Source: Pseudoflavonifractor phocaeensis
GTDB taxonomy: Bacteria; Bacillota; Clostridia; Oscillospirales; Oscillospiraceae
DNA: 64,000 nt
Direction of reading: 5' to 3'
Assembly (NCBI RefSeq): GCF_021531375.1
Contig: NZ_JADYTU010000001.1
Location: 62,001 to 126,000, forward strand
Below the pieces are notes generated by a model that worked only from the letters and a program-made list of their open reading frames with translations, was not told the origin of the DNA and made no database searches. Numbering within the stretch: position 1 is the stretch's first letter; each line of letters begins with the position of its first letter. The translations under genes and the position numbers were made by a program. Shown one piece after another: positions 43,014 to 52,354 of the stretch.

Positions 43014-44672
43014 ATGACGGAAAAAATATTTCGCAATTCCATGGCGGTGGGAATTTCGGTCTTTCTGCTGTCGGTGGCCCTGTTCATGGGAGTGCTGTAC
43101 CAATACTTCGGCAACCAGCTCACCGACGAGTTGGAAACCGAGGCCTGGCTGGTGGCCCGGGGCGTGGAGTCCATGGGGATGGAGTATCTGGACGGCTTGA
43201 AGTCCTCCAGCCGCATTACCTGGGTGGACCGGGACGGCACCGTTCTCTATGACAGCGTAGTGGACCCGGCGACCATGGAGAACCACGCCGACCGGAGGGA
43301 GATCCAGGACGCCATGCGGGGCAGTCAGGGCACCTCGGTGCGCGACTCCAGCACTCTGTCGGAAAAGACCTTCTATGTGGCCCGCCGCCTGGAGGACGGC
43401 ACAGTCATCCGTCTGGCCAGCGCCCAGTACACCGTAGTGGTGCTGCTGCTGTCCATGCTCCAGCCCCTGCTGGTGATCCTGGTGGTGGCGCTGGTCCTGG
43501 CGGCGGTGCTGGCCTCTCGCCTGTCCAAACGGATCATCCGGCCCATTCTGGACCTGGATCTGGAGCATCCGGAGGACTGCGACACCTATGACGAGCTGGC
43601 CCCCCTGCTGACCCGGATCCGCCGGCAGAACGACACCATTCAGCGGCAGATGGAACTGCTCCGTCAGCGCCAGCAGGAGTTTGCCGCCCTGACGGAAAAT
43701 ATGTCCGAGGGCTTTGTGCTGTTGGATAAGCGGGGGCATATTTTATCTTATAACAGCGGCGCGCTGCGTCTGCTTGGGGCCTTGGCCCCGGCGGAAGAGG
43801 CCAATGTGCTGACGCTGGACCGCAGCGACGCCTTCCGGCGGGTGGTGGAGCAGGTGCTGGCCGGCTGCCGGAACCAGGGACGGCTGGAGCGGAACGGGCG
43901 GTGCGTCCATCTCATGGCGGACCCGGTGTTCCGGGGGGACCAGGTGGACGGCGCCGTACTGGTGCTGGTGGATGTGACGGAACGGGAGCAGGGGGAACAG
44001 ATGCGCCGGGAGTTCACCGCAAACGTCTCCCACGAGCTGAAGACCCCCCTTACAGCCATCTCCGGCATGGCGGAGATCATCAAAAACGGCATGGTGGAGC
44101 CGGAGGACATCACCGGCTTTGCCGGGGATATTTACAAGGAGAGCCAGCGGCTGATCGCCCTGGTGGAAGACATCATCCACCTGTCCCGGCTGGACGAGGG
44201 CGGTCCCTCCCTCCAGCGTGAGAATGTGGACCTGCTGGAACTGACCCGGGGCGTGGCCCAGCGGATCGAGCCCCTGGCCAAAAAGGCGGGCGTGACGCTG
44301 GCGGTGGCCGGAGCCCCCTTTACCGTATGGGGGGTGCGGGCGGTGCTGGACGAGATGATCTATAACCTGTGTGACAACGCCGTCAAGTATAACCGCCCCG
44401 GAGGAACGGTGACCATGTCCGTGGACCCTGGGCCCAATGGCCGGGGAGGAGAGGTGACCGTATCCGACACCGGAATCGGCATCCCTGCCCAGGATCAGGA
44501 GCGGGTATTTGAGCGGTTCTACCGGGTGGACAAGAGCCACTCCAAGGAGATCGGCGGTACAGGCCTGGGTCTGTCCATCGTAAAGCACGGAGCGGCTCTC
44601 CACGACGCGGAGGTGGAGCTCACCAGCACCTTGGGCCAGGGCACCTCGGTGAAGCTGTCCTTCGCCGGGTGA
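43014..44672 (+). CDS. phoR: PhoR-type sensor histidine kinase
   Basis: The 552-residue membrane kinase has two transmembrane segments (about residues 8-30 and 144-166) around a small extracytoplasmic sensor. A HAMP-like region and a PAS domain (about 230-320) follow. The H-box is FTANVSHELKTPLTAISG (His near 342). The ATPase has N-box YNLCDNAVKYNRPGG, G1 VSDTGIGIP and G2 GGTGLGLSIVKH. An AAAAGGAG site precedes ATG 43014. It is the last gene of the pst-pho cluster. Confidence 0.93.
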   Translation: MTEKIFRNSMAVGISVFLLSVALFMGVLYQYFGNQLTDELETEAWLVARGVESMGMEYLDGLKSSSRITWVDRDGTVLYDSVVDPATMENHADRREIQDAMRGSQGTSVRDSSTLSEKTFYVARRLEDGTVIRLASAQYTVVVLLLSMLQPLLVILVVALVLAAVLASRLSKRIIRPILDLDLEHPEDCDTYDELAPLLTRIRRQNDTIQRQMELLRQRQQEFAALTENMSEGFVLLDKRGHILSYNSGALRLLGALAPAEEANVLTLDRSDAFRRVVEQVLAGCRNQGRLERNGRCVHLMADPVFRGDQVDGAVLVLVDVTEREQGEQMRREFTANVSHELKTPLTAISGMAEIIKNGMVEPEDITGFAGDIYKESQRLIALVEDIIHLSRLDEGGPSLQRENVDLLELTRGVAQRIEPLAKKAGVTLAVAGAPFTVWGVRAVLDEMIYNLCDNAVKYNRPGGTVTMSVDPGPNGRGGEVTVSDTGIGIPAQDQERVFERFYRVDKSHSKEIGGTGLGLSIVKHGAALHDAEVELTSTLGQGTSVKLSFAG

Positions 44673-44692
44673 ACGGCCCCGTTGACAATTTC

Positions 44693-44725
44693 AGCGGTCC
44701 TCCTTCGGAAGGACCGCTCTTTATT
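44693..44725 (+). terminator. terminator after phoR
   Basis: AGCGGTCCT and AGGACCGCT pair around an 8-base loop, followed by CTTTATT. Confidence 0.85.
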
Positions 44726-44759
44726 ATGGTTTCGAGTGTATATTAAATGAATAATCCGG

Positions 44760-44783
44760 TGAAAATATTCAGAGAATATTCAT
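44760..44783. promoter_or_regulatory. candidate ArgR (ARG-box) operator upstream of argG
   Basis: TGAAAATATTCA (44760-44771) and the adjacent palindrome GAATATTC (44774-44781) resemble the ARG-box core TGAATNNNNATTCA in tandem. More AT-rich near-matches (TATACATAATTATGC) lie downstream before the promoter. The 290 bases between phoR and argG otherwise hold only the terminator and the argG promoter. Confidence 0.5.
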
Positions 44784-44843
44784 TTTTGTGAAAAATATAT
44801 GGAAGATAACGGCGTATTTATACATAATTATGCGAATCGGCGC

Positions 44844-44872
44844 TTGCATTTCCTGCCAAAGAGTGGTAGACT
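44844..44872 (+). promoter_or_regulatory. argG promoter
   Basis: TTGCAT (44844-44849), 17 bases, then TAGACT (44867-44872), about 90 bases before argG. Confidence 0.6.
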
Positions 44873-44963
44873 GGTGCCACAAAAGCAAGGGAGACAAGCG
44901 TCGGGACGGGCCGGAAGGGCTTGACCGGCCTGTTCGGCCCGATTAATTTGGAGGAATGGAATC

Positions 44964-46181
44964 ATGTCTGAGATCAAAAAAGTGGTGCTTGCCTATTCCG
45001 GCGGCCTGGATACATCCATCATCATCCCCTGGCTGAAGGAGAACTACAACAATCCCGAGATCATCGCCGTCTCCGGCGACGTGGGCCAGGGTACCGAGTT
45101 GGACGGCCTGGAGGAGAAGGCCATCAAGACCGGCGCTTCCAAGCTGTATGTGGAGGACCTGACCGACGAGATGGTGGATGAGGTCATCATCCCCTCCATG
45201 ATGATGGGGGCCAAGTACGAGGATTATCTGCTGGGCACCGCTTTCGCCCGTCCCATCATCGCCAAGCGGCTGGTGGAGATCGCCAAGAAGGAGGGCGCCG
45301 ACGCCATCTGCCACGGCTGTACCGGCAAGGGCAACGACCAGGTCCGGTTCGAACTGGCCATCAAGCGCTTTGCCCCTGAGATGAAGATCATCGCCCCCTG
45401 GCGGGAGTGGTCCATCAAGGGCCGTGACGAGGAGATCGACTACGCCGAGGCCCACAACGTGCCTCTGAAGATCTCCCGGGAGACCAACTATTCCAAGGAC
45501 AAGAACCTGTGGCACCTCAGCCACGAGGGCCTGGATCTGGAGGATCCCGCCAACGAGCCCCAGTACGACAAGCCCGGCTTCCTGGAGATGGGCGTGTCCC
45601 CCGCCATGGCTCCCGACGCTCCCACCTATGTCACCCTGGACTTTGAGAAGGGCTGGCCCGTGGCCATCGACGGCGAGAAGATGAAGGCCAGCGACATCAT
45701 CCGCAAGCTCAACGACCTGGGCGGCGCCAACGGCATCGGCCTGCTGGACATCGTGGAGAACCGGCTGGTGGGCATGAAGGACCGGGGCGTGTACGAGACT
45801 CCGGGCGGCACCATCCTCTACCGGGCCCATGAGGTGCTGGAGATGATCACCCTGGACAAGGACACCAAGCACATGAAGAGCAAGCTGGCGGTGGACTTCG
45901 CCGATCTGGTATACAACGGCAAGTGGTTCACCCCCCTGCGGGAGGCCCTCACCGCCTTCGCCGTGGACACCCAGAAGCATGTCACCGGCACCGTGAAGCT
46001 GAAGCTGTACAAGGGCAACATCATCACCTCCTCCGTCACCTCTCCCGAGACCCTGTACTCCGAGAATCTGGTGACCTTTGAGGAGAGCGACTACGACCAG
46101 AAGGATTCCCAGGGCTTCATCAACCTGTGGGGCCTGCCCGATACCGTTCAGGCGCTGCGGGAGCAGGGAAAGCTGAACTAA
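44964..46181 (+). CDS. argG: argininosuccinate synthase
   Basis: ArgG condenses citrulline with aspartate using ATP. The 405-residue enzyme has the N-type PP-loop [18 protein letters not shown] near residue 8, the specific [13 protein letters not shown], and APWREW and [25 protein letters not shown] site precedes the ATG. It leads the arg cluster; argH follows after a repeat. Confidence 0.97.
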   Translation: MSEIKKVVLAYSGGLDTSIIIPWLKENYNNPEIIAVSGDVGQGTELDGLEEKAIKTGASKLYVEDLTDEMVDEVIIPSMMMGAKYEDYLLGTAFARPIIAKRLVEIAKKEGADAICHGCTGKGNDQVRFELAIKRFAPEMKIIAPWREWSIKGRDEEIDYAEAHNVPLKISRETNYSKDKNLWHLSHEGLDLEDPANEPQYDKPGFLEMGVSPAMAPDAPTYVTLDFEKGWPVAIDGEKMKASDIIRKLNDLGGANGIGLLDIVENRLVGMKDRGVYETPGGTILYRAHEVLEMITLDKDTKHMKSKLAVDFADLVYNGKWFTPLREALTAFAVDTQKHVTGTVKLKLYKGNIITSSVTSPETLYSENLVTFEESDYDQKDSQGFINLWGLPDTVQALREQGKLN

Positions 46182-46192
46182 GAGAAACATCA

Positions 46193-46308
46193 GGTAGGGC
46201 GGGGGCTTGCCCCCGCCGTCCCTGTATTATGAAAAAACGGCGGGAGCACATCACAGGGAGGCCCCTCTTGCCTCTTCGGGGCAATCCACCCTTGGCCCCC
46301 GCCCTACC
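46193..46308. repeat. 116-bp repeat with GGTAGGGCGGGGGC inverted ends
   Basis: GGTAGGGCGGGGGC at the left is repeated inverted as GCCCCCGCCCTACC at the right. The middle carries a CCTCTTGCCTCTTCGGGG-type hairpin. It lies between argG and argH. Its ends match the internal GTAGGG/CCCTAC palindromes of the MITE-like copies and 23168-23218. Confidence 0.65.
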
Positions 46309-46331
46309 ATACCAGTATAGGAGCGGATATT

Positions 46332-47711
46332 ATGAAACTCTGGGCAGGTCGCTTCCAAAAGGAAACGGATACTTTAGTCAACGATTTTAACTCCTCCATC
46401 GGCTTTGACGCCCGGCTGTACAAGCAGGACATCACCGGCTCCATGGCCCACGCCGCCATGCTGGGCAAGCAGGGCATCATTGAGGAGCATGAGGCCGAGA
46501 AAATCATCGAGGGCCTGAAAGCCATCCTGGCCGACATTGAGGACGACAAGGTGGAGTTCTCCCTGGACAACGAGGATATCCACATGAACATCGAGGCCAT
46601 GCTGACCCAGCGCATCGGCGACGCGGGCAAGCGCCTGCACACCGCCCGGAGCCGGAACGACCAGGTGGCGGTGGATACCCGGCTGTACACCAAGGAGGAG
46701 ATCCCCGTCATCATCGGCCAGGTGCTGGATCTGGAGAAGGTCCTCATCAAGAAGGCCAAGGCCAACCTGGACACGGTGATGCCCGGCTACACCCACCTGC
46801 AGCGGGCCCAGCCCACCACCTTCGCCCACTACATGATGGCCTACGCCAACATGTTCAAGCGGGATGTGACCCGGCTGGAGGACTGTCTGGAGCGGCTGGA
46901 CGAGTGCCCCCTGGGGGCGGGCGCTCTGGCCACCTCCACCTATCCCGTGGACCGGTTCGCCACGGCCCAGGCCCTGGGCTTCAAAAAGCCCACCGACAAC
47001 TCCATGGACTCGGTCTCTGACCGTGACTACGCCATCGAGCTGCTGTCCGCCCTGTCCATCCTCATGATGCACCTGTCCCGGTTCTCCGAGGAGATCGTGC
47101 TGTGGTGCTCCTGGGAGTTCAAGTATGTGGACCTGGACGACGCCTACTCCACCGGCTCCTCCATCATGCCCCAGAAGAAAAACCCCGACGTGGCCGAGCT
47201 GGTCCGGGGCAAGACAGGCCGGGTGTACGGCTCTCTGGTCACCCTGCTCACCGTCATGAAGGCCCTGCCTCTGGCCTACAACAAGGACATGCAGGAGGAC
47301 AAGGAGGCCCTGTTCGACGCCATCGACACGGTGGAGCTGTGCCTGCCTGTGTTCGGCGCCATGGTGGATACCCTCACGGTCCGGCCCCGCAACATGGCCA
47401 AGGCGGCCGCCGGCGGCTTCATCAACGCCACCGACTGCGCCGACTACCTGACCAAGAAGGGACTGCCCTTCCGGGAGGCCTATATGATCGTGGGCCGTCT
47501 GGTCAATATGTGCATCAAGACCGGCGACACTCTGGACACCCTGACCCTGAAGGACTTCCGGGCCATTTCCAACCTCTTCGACGAGGACGTGTACGACGCC
47601 CTGGCTCTGAAGACCTGCGTGAACGAGAGAAAAGTCTATGGCGGCCCGGCCAAGGAGAGCGTCCAGAAGCAGATCGCTCTGATCGAAGAGTTTGTAACCG
47701 CGCGGCAGTAA
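46332..47711 (+). CDS. argH: argininosuccinate lyase
   Basis: ArgH splits argininosuccinate into arginine and fumarate. The 459-residue protein has LWAGRFQKETDTLVNDFNSS at the start, TARSRNDQVAVDTRLY, GYTHLQRAQPTTFAHYMMAY, and the fumarase-superfamily signature GSSIMPQKKNPDVAEL, with the catalytic serine in that loop. Confidence 0.97.
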   Translation: MKLWAGRFQKETDTLVNDFNSSIGFDARLYKQDITGSMAHAAMLGKQGIIEEHEAEKIIEGLKAILADIEDDKVEFSLDNEDIHMNIEAMLTQRIGDAGKRLHTARSRNDQVAVDTRLYTKEEIPVIIGQVLDLEKVLIKKAKANLDTVMPGYTHLQRAQPTTFAHYMMAYANMFKRDVTRLEDCLERLDECPLGAGALATSTYPVDRFATAQALGFKKPTDNSMDSVSDRDYAIELLSALSILMMHLSRFSEEIVLWCSWEFKYVDLDDAYSTGSSIMPQKKNPDVAELVRGKTGRVYGSLVTLLTVMKALPLAYNKDMQEDKEALFDAIDTVELCLPVFGAMVDTLTVRPRNMAKAAAGGFINATDCADYLTKKGLPFREAYMIVGRLVNMCIKTGDTLDTLTLKDFRAISNLFDEDVYDALALKTCVNERKVYGGPAKESVQKQIALIEEFVTARQ

Positions 47712-47775
47712 GCCGCCGCCGGAGACTTTTGCCCGCGAAAACCAAAGGTTTTCATGGATTCCGGAATAAATCCCG

Positions 47776-47804
47776 TTGCAAAACGCTCCGTGCCATAGCA
47801 TAAT
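47776..47804 (+). promoter_or_regulatory. internal promoter for argCJBDF
   Basis: TTGCAA (47776-47781), 17 bases, then CATAAT (47799-47804), 85 bases before argC. Confidence 0.6.
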
Positions 47805-47822
47805 AGAATCAGCGTCTTGCCT

Positions 47823-47854
47823 CTAAGCCTTCTCCCTTCCGGGAGAAGGCTTAG
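47823..47854 (+). other. strong hairpin in the argC leader
   Basis: CTAAGCCTTCTCCC and GGGAGAAGGCTTAG form a perfect 14-bp stem with a TTCC loop. No T tract follows. It stands between the internal promoter and argC, so it could protect or attenuate the transcript. Confidence 0.55.
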
Positions 47855-47889
47855 GCAGTCAAAGAACCTTATGAAACCAGGTGGACGAT

Positions 47890-48831
47890 ATGAACAAACC
47901 AAAGGTATACATCGACGGCAAGGAGGGCACCACCGGCCTTCAGATTTATGAGCGGCTGGGCGGACGTGACGACATCGAGCTGCTCCTCATCGACGAGGAC
48001 AAGAGGAAGGATACCGAGGAACGGAAGAAATTCCTCAACGCCGCCGATCTGGTGTTCCTGTGCCTGCCCGACGCGGCGGCCATCGAGGCGGTGTCCCTCA
48101 TCGACAACCCCAAGACCCGGGTCATCGACGCCTCCACCGCCCACCGCACCGCTGAGGGCTGGGTATACGGCTTCGCCGAGCTGCTGCCCGGCCAGCGCCA
48201 GCGGATCCGGTTTGCCGACCGGGTGGCCAACCCGGGCTGTCACGCCACCGGATTTCTGTCCACGGCGGCTCCCCTGGTGGAGCTGGGAGTGCTGCCTAAG
48301 GACTACCCCGTGACCTGCTTCTCCCTCACCGGCTACTCCGGGGGCGGAAAGAAGCTTATCGCCGAGTACGAGACCGAGGGCCGCAGCGTACTGCTGGACT
48401 CCCCCAACATCTACGCCACCGGCCTGAAGCACAAGCACATCCCCGAAATGCAGAAGCTGGCCGGTCTGGACCATCCGCCGGTATTCGCTCCCATTCTGGG
48501 GGACGTGTACAAGGGCATGGCTACCGCCATTCTGCTCCAGAACCGCCTGTTGAAGGGCACTCCCACCGCCCAGGACATCTGTGAGATGCTGGCCTCCTAT
48601 TATGAGGGACAGCAGCTGGTCCGAATGGCCCCCTTCGGCGGCACCGCCCCCCGTCTGGCCACCAACGCCCTGGCGGGTAAGGATTATCTGGAGATCACCG
48701 TCACCGGCCATGAGGACCAGACCATGCTGACCGCCCAGTTTGACAATCTGGGCAAGGGCGCCTCGGGCGCCGCGGTCCAGAACATGAACATCATGCTGGG
48801 CTTTGCGGAGACCGCCGGACTGACCCTTTGA
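47890..48831 (+). CDS. argC: N-acetyl-gamma-glutamyl-phosphate reductase (short, type 2)
   Basis: ArgC reduces acetylglutamyl phosphate to the semialdehyde. The 313-residue form begins MNKPKVYIDGKEGTTGLQIY and has the catalytic cysteine in ANPGCHATGFLST near residue 118, then CFSLTGYSGGGKKLI. Its length matches the short type-2 family. ATG 47890 has the AGGTGG site 5 bases upstream; GTG 47881 lies inside it. Confidence 0.95.
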   Translation: MNKPKVYIDGKEGTTGLQIYERLGGRDDIELLLIDEDKRKDTEERKKFLNAADLVFLCLPDAAAIEAVSLIDNPKTRVIDASTAHRTAEGWVYGFAELLPGQRQRIRFADRVANPGCHATGFLSTAAPLVELGVLPKDYPVTCFSLTGYSGGGKKLIAEYETEGRSVLLDSPNIYATGLKHKHIPEMQKLAGLDHPPVFAPILGDVYKGMATAILLQNRLLKGTPTAQDICEMLASYYEGQQLVRMAPFGGTAPRLATNALAGKDYLEITVTGHEDQTMLTAQFDNLGKGASGAAVQNMNIMLGFAETAGLTL

Positions 48832-48883
48832 GCCCGTAGGGGCGCACAGTGTGCGCTCCTGCGAAATGAAAGGAGAAACTACC

Positions 48884-50107
48884 ATGCTGAAAGAAATTTC
48901 CGGCGGCGTGTGCGCCGCCCGGGGCTTCCGGGCCGCCGGCGTCCACTGCGGCGTCAAGGCTGGCAGCAGCCCTGATAAAAACGACCTGGCGATGATCCTG
49001 TCGGAGAAGGAATGTACCGCCGCCGCCACCTACACCCTGAACCGGGTGAAGGCGGCCCCCCTGTACGTCACCATGGACCATCTGGAGAACGGTGTGGCCT
49101 GGGGCGTGGTGGCCAACAGCGGCAACGCCAACGCCTGCTGCCCCATGAGCCATGAGAACGCCGAGGCCATGTGCGCCGCGGCCGCCGCCGCCACCGGCCG
49201 GGAGCCGGAGGACTTTGTGGTGGCCTCCACCGGCGTCATCGGCCAGACCATCAACATCGCCGCCATCCAGGCGGGGACTCCCGTCCTGGCCGCCGCCCTG
49301 AACGCCGACGGCTCCGACGCCGCGGCCCGCGCCATCATGACCACCGACACGGTGAAAAAGGAGATCGCTGTCTCCCTGACCATCGGCGGCAAAGAGGTCC
49401 GTCTGGGGGCTATTGCCAAGGGCTCCGGCATGATCCACCCCAACATGGGCACCATGCTGGTCTTTGTGACCACCGACTGCGCCGTCACCCATGAGATGCT
49501 GGAGGACGCCCTCCGGGAGGTGGTGTCCAAGACCTTCAACCGGGTCACCGTGGACGGAGACACCTCCACCAACGACATGTGCGTGGTGCTGGCCAACGGC
49601 ATGGCGGGCAACGCCCTCATCGAGTGGAAGGACGAAGACTACGAGACCTTCAAGGCCGCGCTGGACCATGTGTGCCGCACCCTGTCCCGGGCCATTGCCG
49701 GGGACGGCGAGGGAGCCAGCAAGCTGGTCACCTGCAAGATGACCGGGGCCCGCAGCGAGGAGAGCGCCGAGCGGCTGGCCAAGGCCGTGGTGGGTTCCTC
49801 TCTGGTGAAGGCCGCCATGTTCGGCTCCGACGCCAACTGGGGCCGGGTCCTGTGCGCCATGGGCTACTCCAAGGCCCCCTTCCGCCCTGAGCGTGTGGAC
49901 GTGACCTTCCAGTCCTCCGCCGGTGAGATCCTGGTCTGCCGCCAGGGGGAGCAGGTGGAGTTTGACGAGGACAAGGCCAAGGAGATCCTCTCCCAGAAGG
50001 AAGTGGTCATCGCCGTGGACCTGAACGAGGGCGAGGAATCCGCCGAGTGCTGGGGCTGCGATTTGACCTATGACTATGTGAAGATCAACGGCGACTACCG
50101 GACCTGA
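48884..50107 (+). CDS. argJ: bifunctional glutamate N-acetyltransferase / amino-acid acetyltransferase
   Basis: ArgJ transfers acetyl from acetylornithine to glutamate, and in bifunctional forms also uses acetyl-CoA. The 407-residue precursor has VVANSGNANACCP, STGVIGQTINI and the self-cleavage site KGSGMIHPNMGTMLVF, where the threonine after MG becomes the nucleophile. DGDTSTNDMCVVLANG follows. ATG 48884 after AAAGGAG is chosen; upstream in-frame codons are not family-like. Confidence 0.96.
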   Translation: MLKEISGGVCAARGFRAAGVHCGVKAGSSPDKNDLAMILSEKECTAAATYTLNRVKAAPLYVTMDHLENGVAWGVVANSGNANACCPMSHENAEAMCAAAAAATGREPEDFVVASTGVIGQTINIAAIQAGTPVLAAALNADGSDAAARAIMTTDTVKKEIAVSLTIGGKEVRLGAIAKGSGMIHPNMGTMLVFVTTDCAVTHEMLEDALREVVSKTFNRVTVDGDTSTNDMCVVLANGMAGNALIEWKDEDYETFKAALDHVCRTLSRAIAGDGEGASKLVTCKMTGARSEESAERLAKAVVGSSLVKAAMFGSDANWGRVLCAMGYSKAPFRPERVDVTFQSSAGEILVCRQGEQVEFDEDKAKEILSQKEVVIAVDLNEGEESAECWGCDLTYDYVKINGDYRT

Positions 50108-50165
50108 CGAAATTCTCTCCGCGTCCGGCGGACCAACGAAACAAAATAAAAAGGGGGATCTACCC

Positions 50166-51023
50166 ATGTCCTTCAACGAAGTGGACCGGGCCCAGGTACT
50201 GGCCGAGGCCCTGCCCTATATTCAAAAATACTACGGCAAGACCATCGTGGTGAAATACGGCGGCAACGCCATGGTGTCCGAGGAGCTGCGCCACGCCGTC
50301 ATCTCCGACATCATCCTGCTCAGCCTGGTGGGCATCCGCGTGGTGGTGGTCCACGGCGGCGGCCCGGAGATCAGCGAGATGCTGAAGAAGGTGGGCAAGG
50401 AGAGCCGCTTTGTGGACGGCCTGCGCTACACCGATGAGGAGACCATGGACATCGTCCAGCAGGTGCTGTGCGGCCGGGTGAACAAGGAGCTGGTAGCCAC
50501 GCTGAACCGTCTGGGCGGCCGGGCGCTGGGCCTGTGCGGTCTGGACGGCGCCATGCTCCGGGCCAAGAAGCTGGACGAGAAGTACGGCATGGTGGGCGAG
50601 ATCACCCATGTGGACCCCAGACCTGTTGTGGACGCTCTGGAGCGGGGCTACATCCCCGTGGTGTCCACCGTGGCCCAGGGCGAGGACGCCGAGGTCTCCT
50701 ACAATATCAACGCTGACACCGCCGCCGCCAAGCTGGCCGTAGCCCTGAAGGCGGAAAAGCTGATCCTGCTCACCGACGTCCGGGGCCTGCTCCGGGACCC
50801 CAAGGATGAATCCACCCTCATCCCGGAGCTTCAGCTGTCCTATGTCCCCGCCCTGGTGCGGGAGGGCGTTATCTCCGGCGGCATGATCCCCAAGGTGGAC
50901 TGCTGCGTGGAGTCGGTGCGTTCCGGCGTCAAGTCGGCCACCATCCTGGACGGCCGGGTGGCCCACTCCATCCTTATCGAGCTGCTGTCCGACGCGGGCA
51001 TCGGAACCATGCTGACGAATTGA
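50166..51023 (+). CDS. argB: acetylglutamate kinase
   Basis: The 285-residue amino-acid kinase has KTIVVKYGGNAMVSEELR near residue 23, VVVHGGGPEISEML, NINADTAAAKLAVALKAEKLILLTD (read as two adjoining blocks) and GGMIPKVDCCVESV. An N-terminal helix (FNEVDRAQVLAEALPYIQKY) is the feature linked to arginine-sensitive hexameric forms, so feedback inhibition is plausible. An AAGGGGG site precedes the ATG. Confidence 0.96.
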   Translation: MSFNEVDRAQVLAEALPYIQKYYGKTIVVKYGGNAMVSEELRHAVISDIILLSLVGIRVVVVHGGGPEISEMLKKVGKESRFVDGLRYTDEETMDIVQQVLCGRVNKELVATLNRLGGRALGLCGLDGAMLRAKKLDEKYGMVGEITHVDPRPVVDALERGYIPVVSTVAQGEDAEVSYNINADTAAAKLAVALKAEKLILLTDVRGLLRDPKDESTLIPELQLSYVPALVREGVISGGMIPKVDCCVESVRSGVKSATILDGRVAHSILIELLSDAGIGTMLTN

Positions 51024-51079
51024 GGCCTGCGGGCGGTCGCGCGGGGCCGCCCCTACACACCGATTACGGAGGGTGAACT

Positions 51080-52258
51080 ATGAACTTTGAAGAGATCAAG
51101 GCCCTGGATGAGCAGTATGTCATGCACGCCTACGGCCGGTTCCCCGTGGCCATCGACCACGGCGAGGGAGCTACCGTGTGGGATACACAGGGCAAAGAGT
51201 ACATCGACTTTACCGCCGGCATCGGCGTCACCTCCTTGGGCCATGGGGACCAGGGCTGGGTGGACGCGGTGACGGCCCAGGCTGCCAAGCTGGGGCATAT
51301 TTCCAACCTGTTTTACGCCGAGCCCTACGCCAAAGTGGCCCAGAAGCTGTGCGTCCGGACGGGAATGTCCAACGTGATGTTCGGCAACTCCGGCGCCGAG
51401 GCCAACGAGGCCATGATCAAGCTGGCCCGGAAGTACTCCTATGACAAGTACGGCAAGGGCCGGGGGACGGTCATCACCCTCCATAACTCCTTCCACGGAC
51501 GTACCATCACCACCCTGGCCGCCACCGGACAGGACAAGTTCCACGACTTTTTCTTCCCCTTCACGGAGGGCTTCCGCTATGCCGACGCCAACGACCTGGA
51601 CAGCGTGGAGGCGGTGGCCGGCCACGACGTCTGCGGCGTCATGATGGAGCTGGTCCAGGGTGAGGGCGGCGTGCTGCCCCTGGACCGGGAATTCGTCCGG
51701 GCGGTGGCGGACCTGTGCGCCAAGCGGGACTGGCTCCTCCTCATCGACGAGGTCCAGAGCGGCGTGGGCCGTACCGGCTCCCTGTTCGCCTTCCAGCAGT
51801 ACGGCATCCACCCCGATGTGGTGTCCTTCGCCAAGGGCATCGCCGGCGGCCTGCCCTTCGGCGGCGTCATGGCCAATGAGAAGTGCCGGAACGTCTTTAC
51901 GCCGGGCACCCACGGCACCACCTTCGGCGGCAACCCCGTGGCCGCCGCCGCCGCCTGCTATGTGCTGGACACCCTGGACGACGGCTTCCTGGCCCAGGTA
52001 CAGGAGAAGGGCGCATATCTCCGCAGCCGGATCGAGGCCATGGAGCTGCCCTGTCTGGGAGCTACCCGGGGCATGGGCCTGATGATCGGTGTGGAGGTCA
52101 AGGGGGATAAGACCAATAAGGAACTGGCCGCCAAGCTGGTAGAGAGCGGCCTGCTGATCCTTACCGCCGGTCCCGACCTGCGTCTGCTGCCTCCGCTGGT
52201 GGTCACCAAGGAGGAGATGGACAAGGGACTGGAGATCATGAAAGCCGCGCTTGCCTGA
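51080..52258 (+). CDS. argD: acetylornithine aminotransferase
   Basis: This 392-residue class-III PLP aminotransferase has DFTAGIGVTSLGHG, NSGAEANEAMIKLAR, NSFHGRTITTLAATGQ, LIDEVQSGVGRTGSLFAFQ, and the PLP lysine in VVSFAKGIAGGLPFGG near residue 250. GTHGTTFGGNPVA follows. GGAGGGTGA lies before the ATG. Confidence 0.95.
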   Translation: MNFEEIKALDEQYVMHAYGRFPVAIDHGEGATVWDTQGKEYIDFTAGIGVTSLGHGDQGWVDAVTAQAAKLGHISNLFYAEPYAKVAQKLCVRTGMSNVMFGNSGAEANEAMIKLARKYSYDKYGKGRGTVITLHNSFHGRTITTLAATGQDKFHDFFFPFTEGFRYADANDLDSVEAVAGHDVCGVMMELVQGEGGVLPLDREFVRAVADLCAKRDWLLLIDEVQSGVGRTGSLFAFQQYGIHPDVVSFAKGIAGGLPFGGVMANEKCRNVFTPGTHGTTFGGNPVAAAAACYVLDTLDDGFLAQVQEKGAYLRSRIEAMELPCLGATRGMGLMIGVEVKGDKTNKELAAKLVESGLLILTAGPDLRLLPPLVVTKEEMDKGLEIMKAALA

Positions 52259-52337
52259 TTTAGAGTTGAGAGTGAAGAGTGGAGAGGGAAGCTTTTCTCC
52301 GCGTCTCCACTCCCCACTCTTCTATCTTCACTCTAAA
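52259..52337. repeat. interrupted inverted repeat between argD and argF
   Basis: TTTAGAGT...AAGAGTGG at the left is mirrored by CCACTCTT...ACTCTAAA at the right, giving a long imperfect stem about 79 bases across. It fills the argD-argF gap. Confidence 0.6.
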
Positions 52338-52354
52338 AGTAGGGGGTCATTCCA

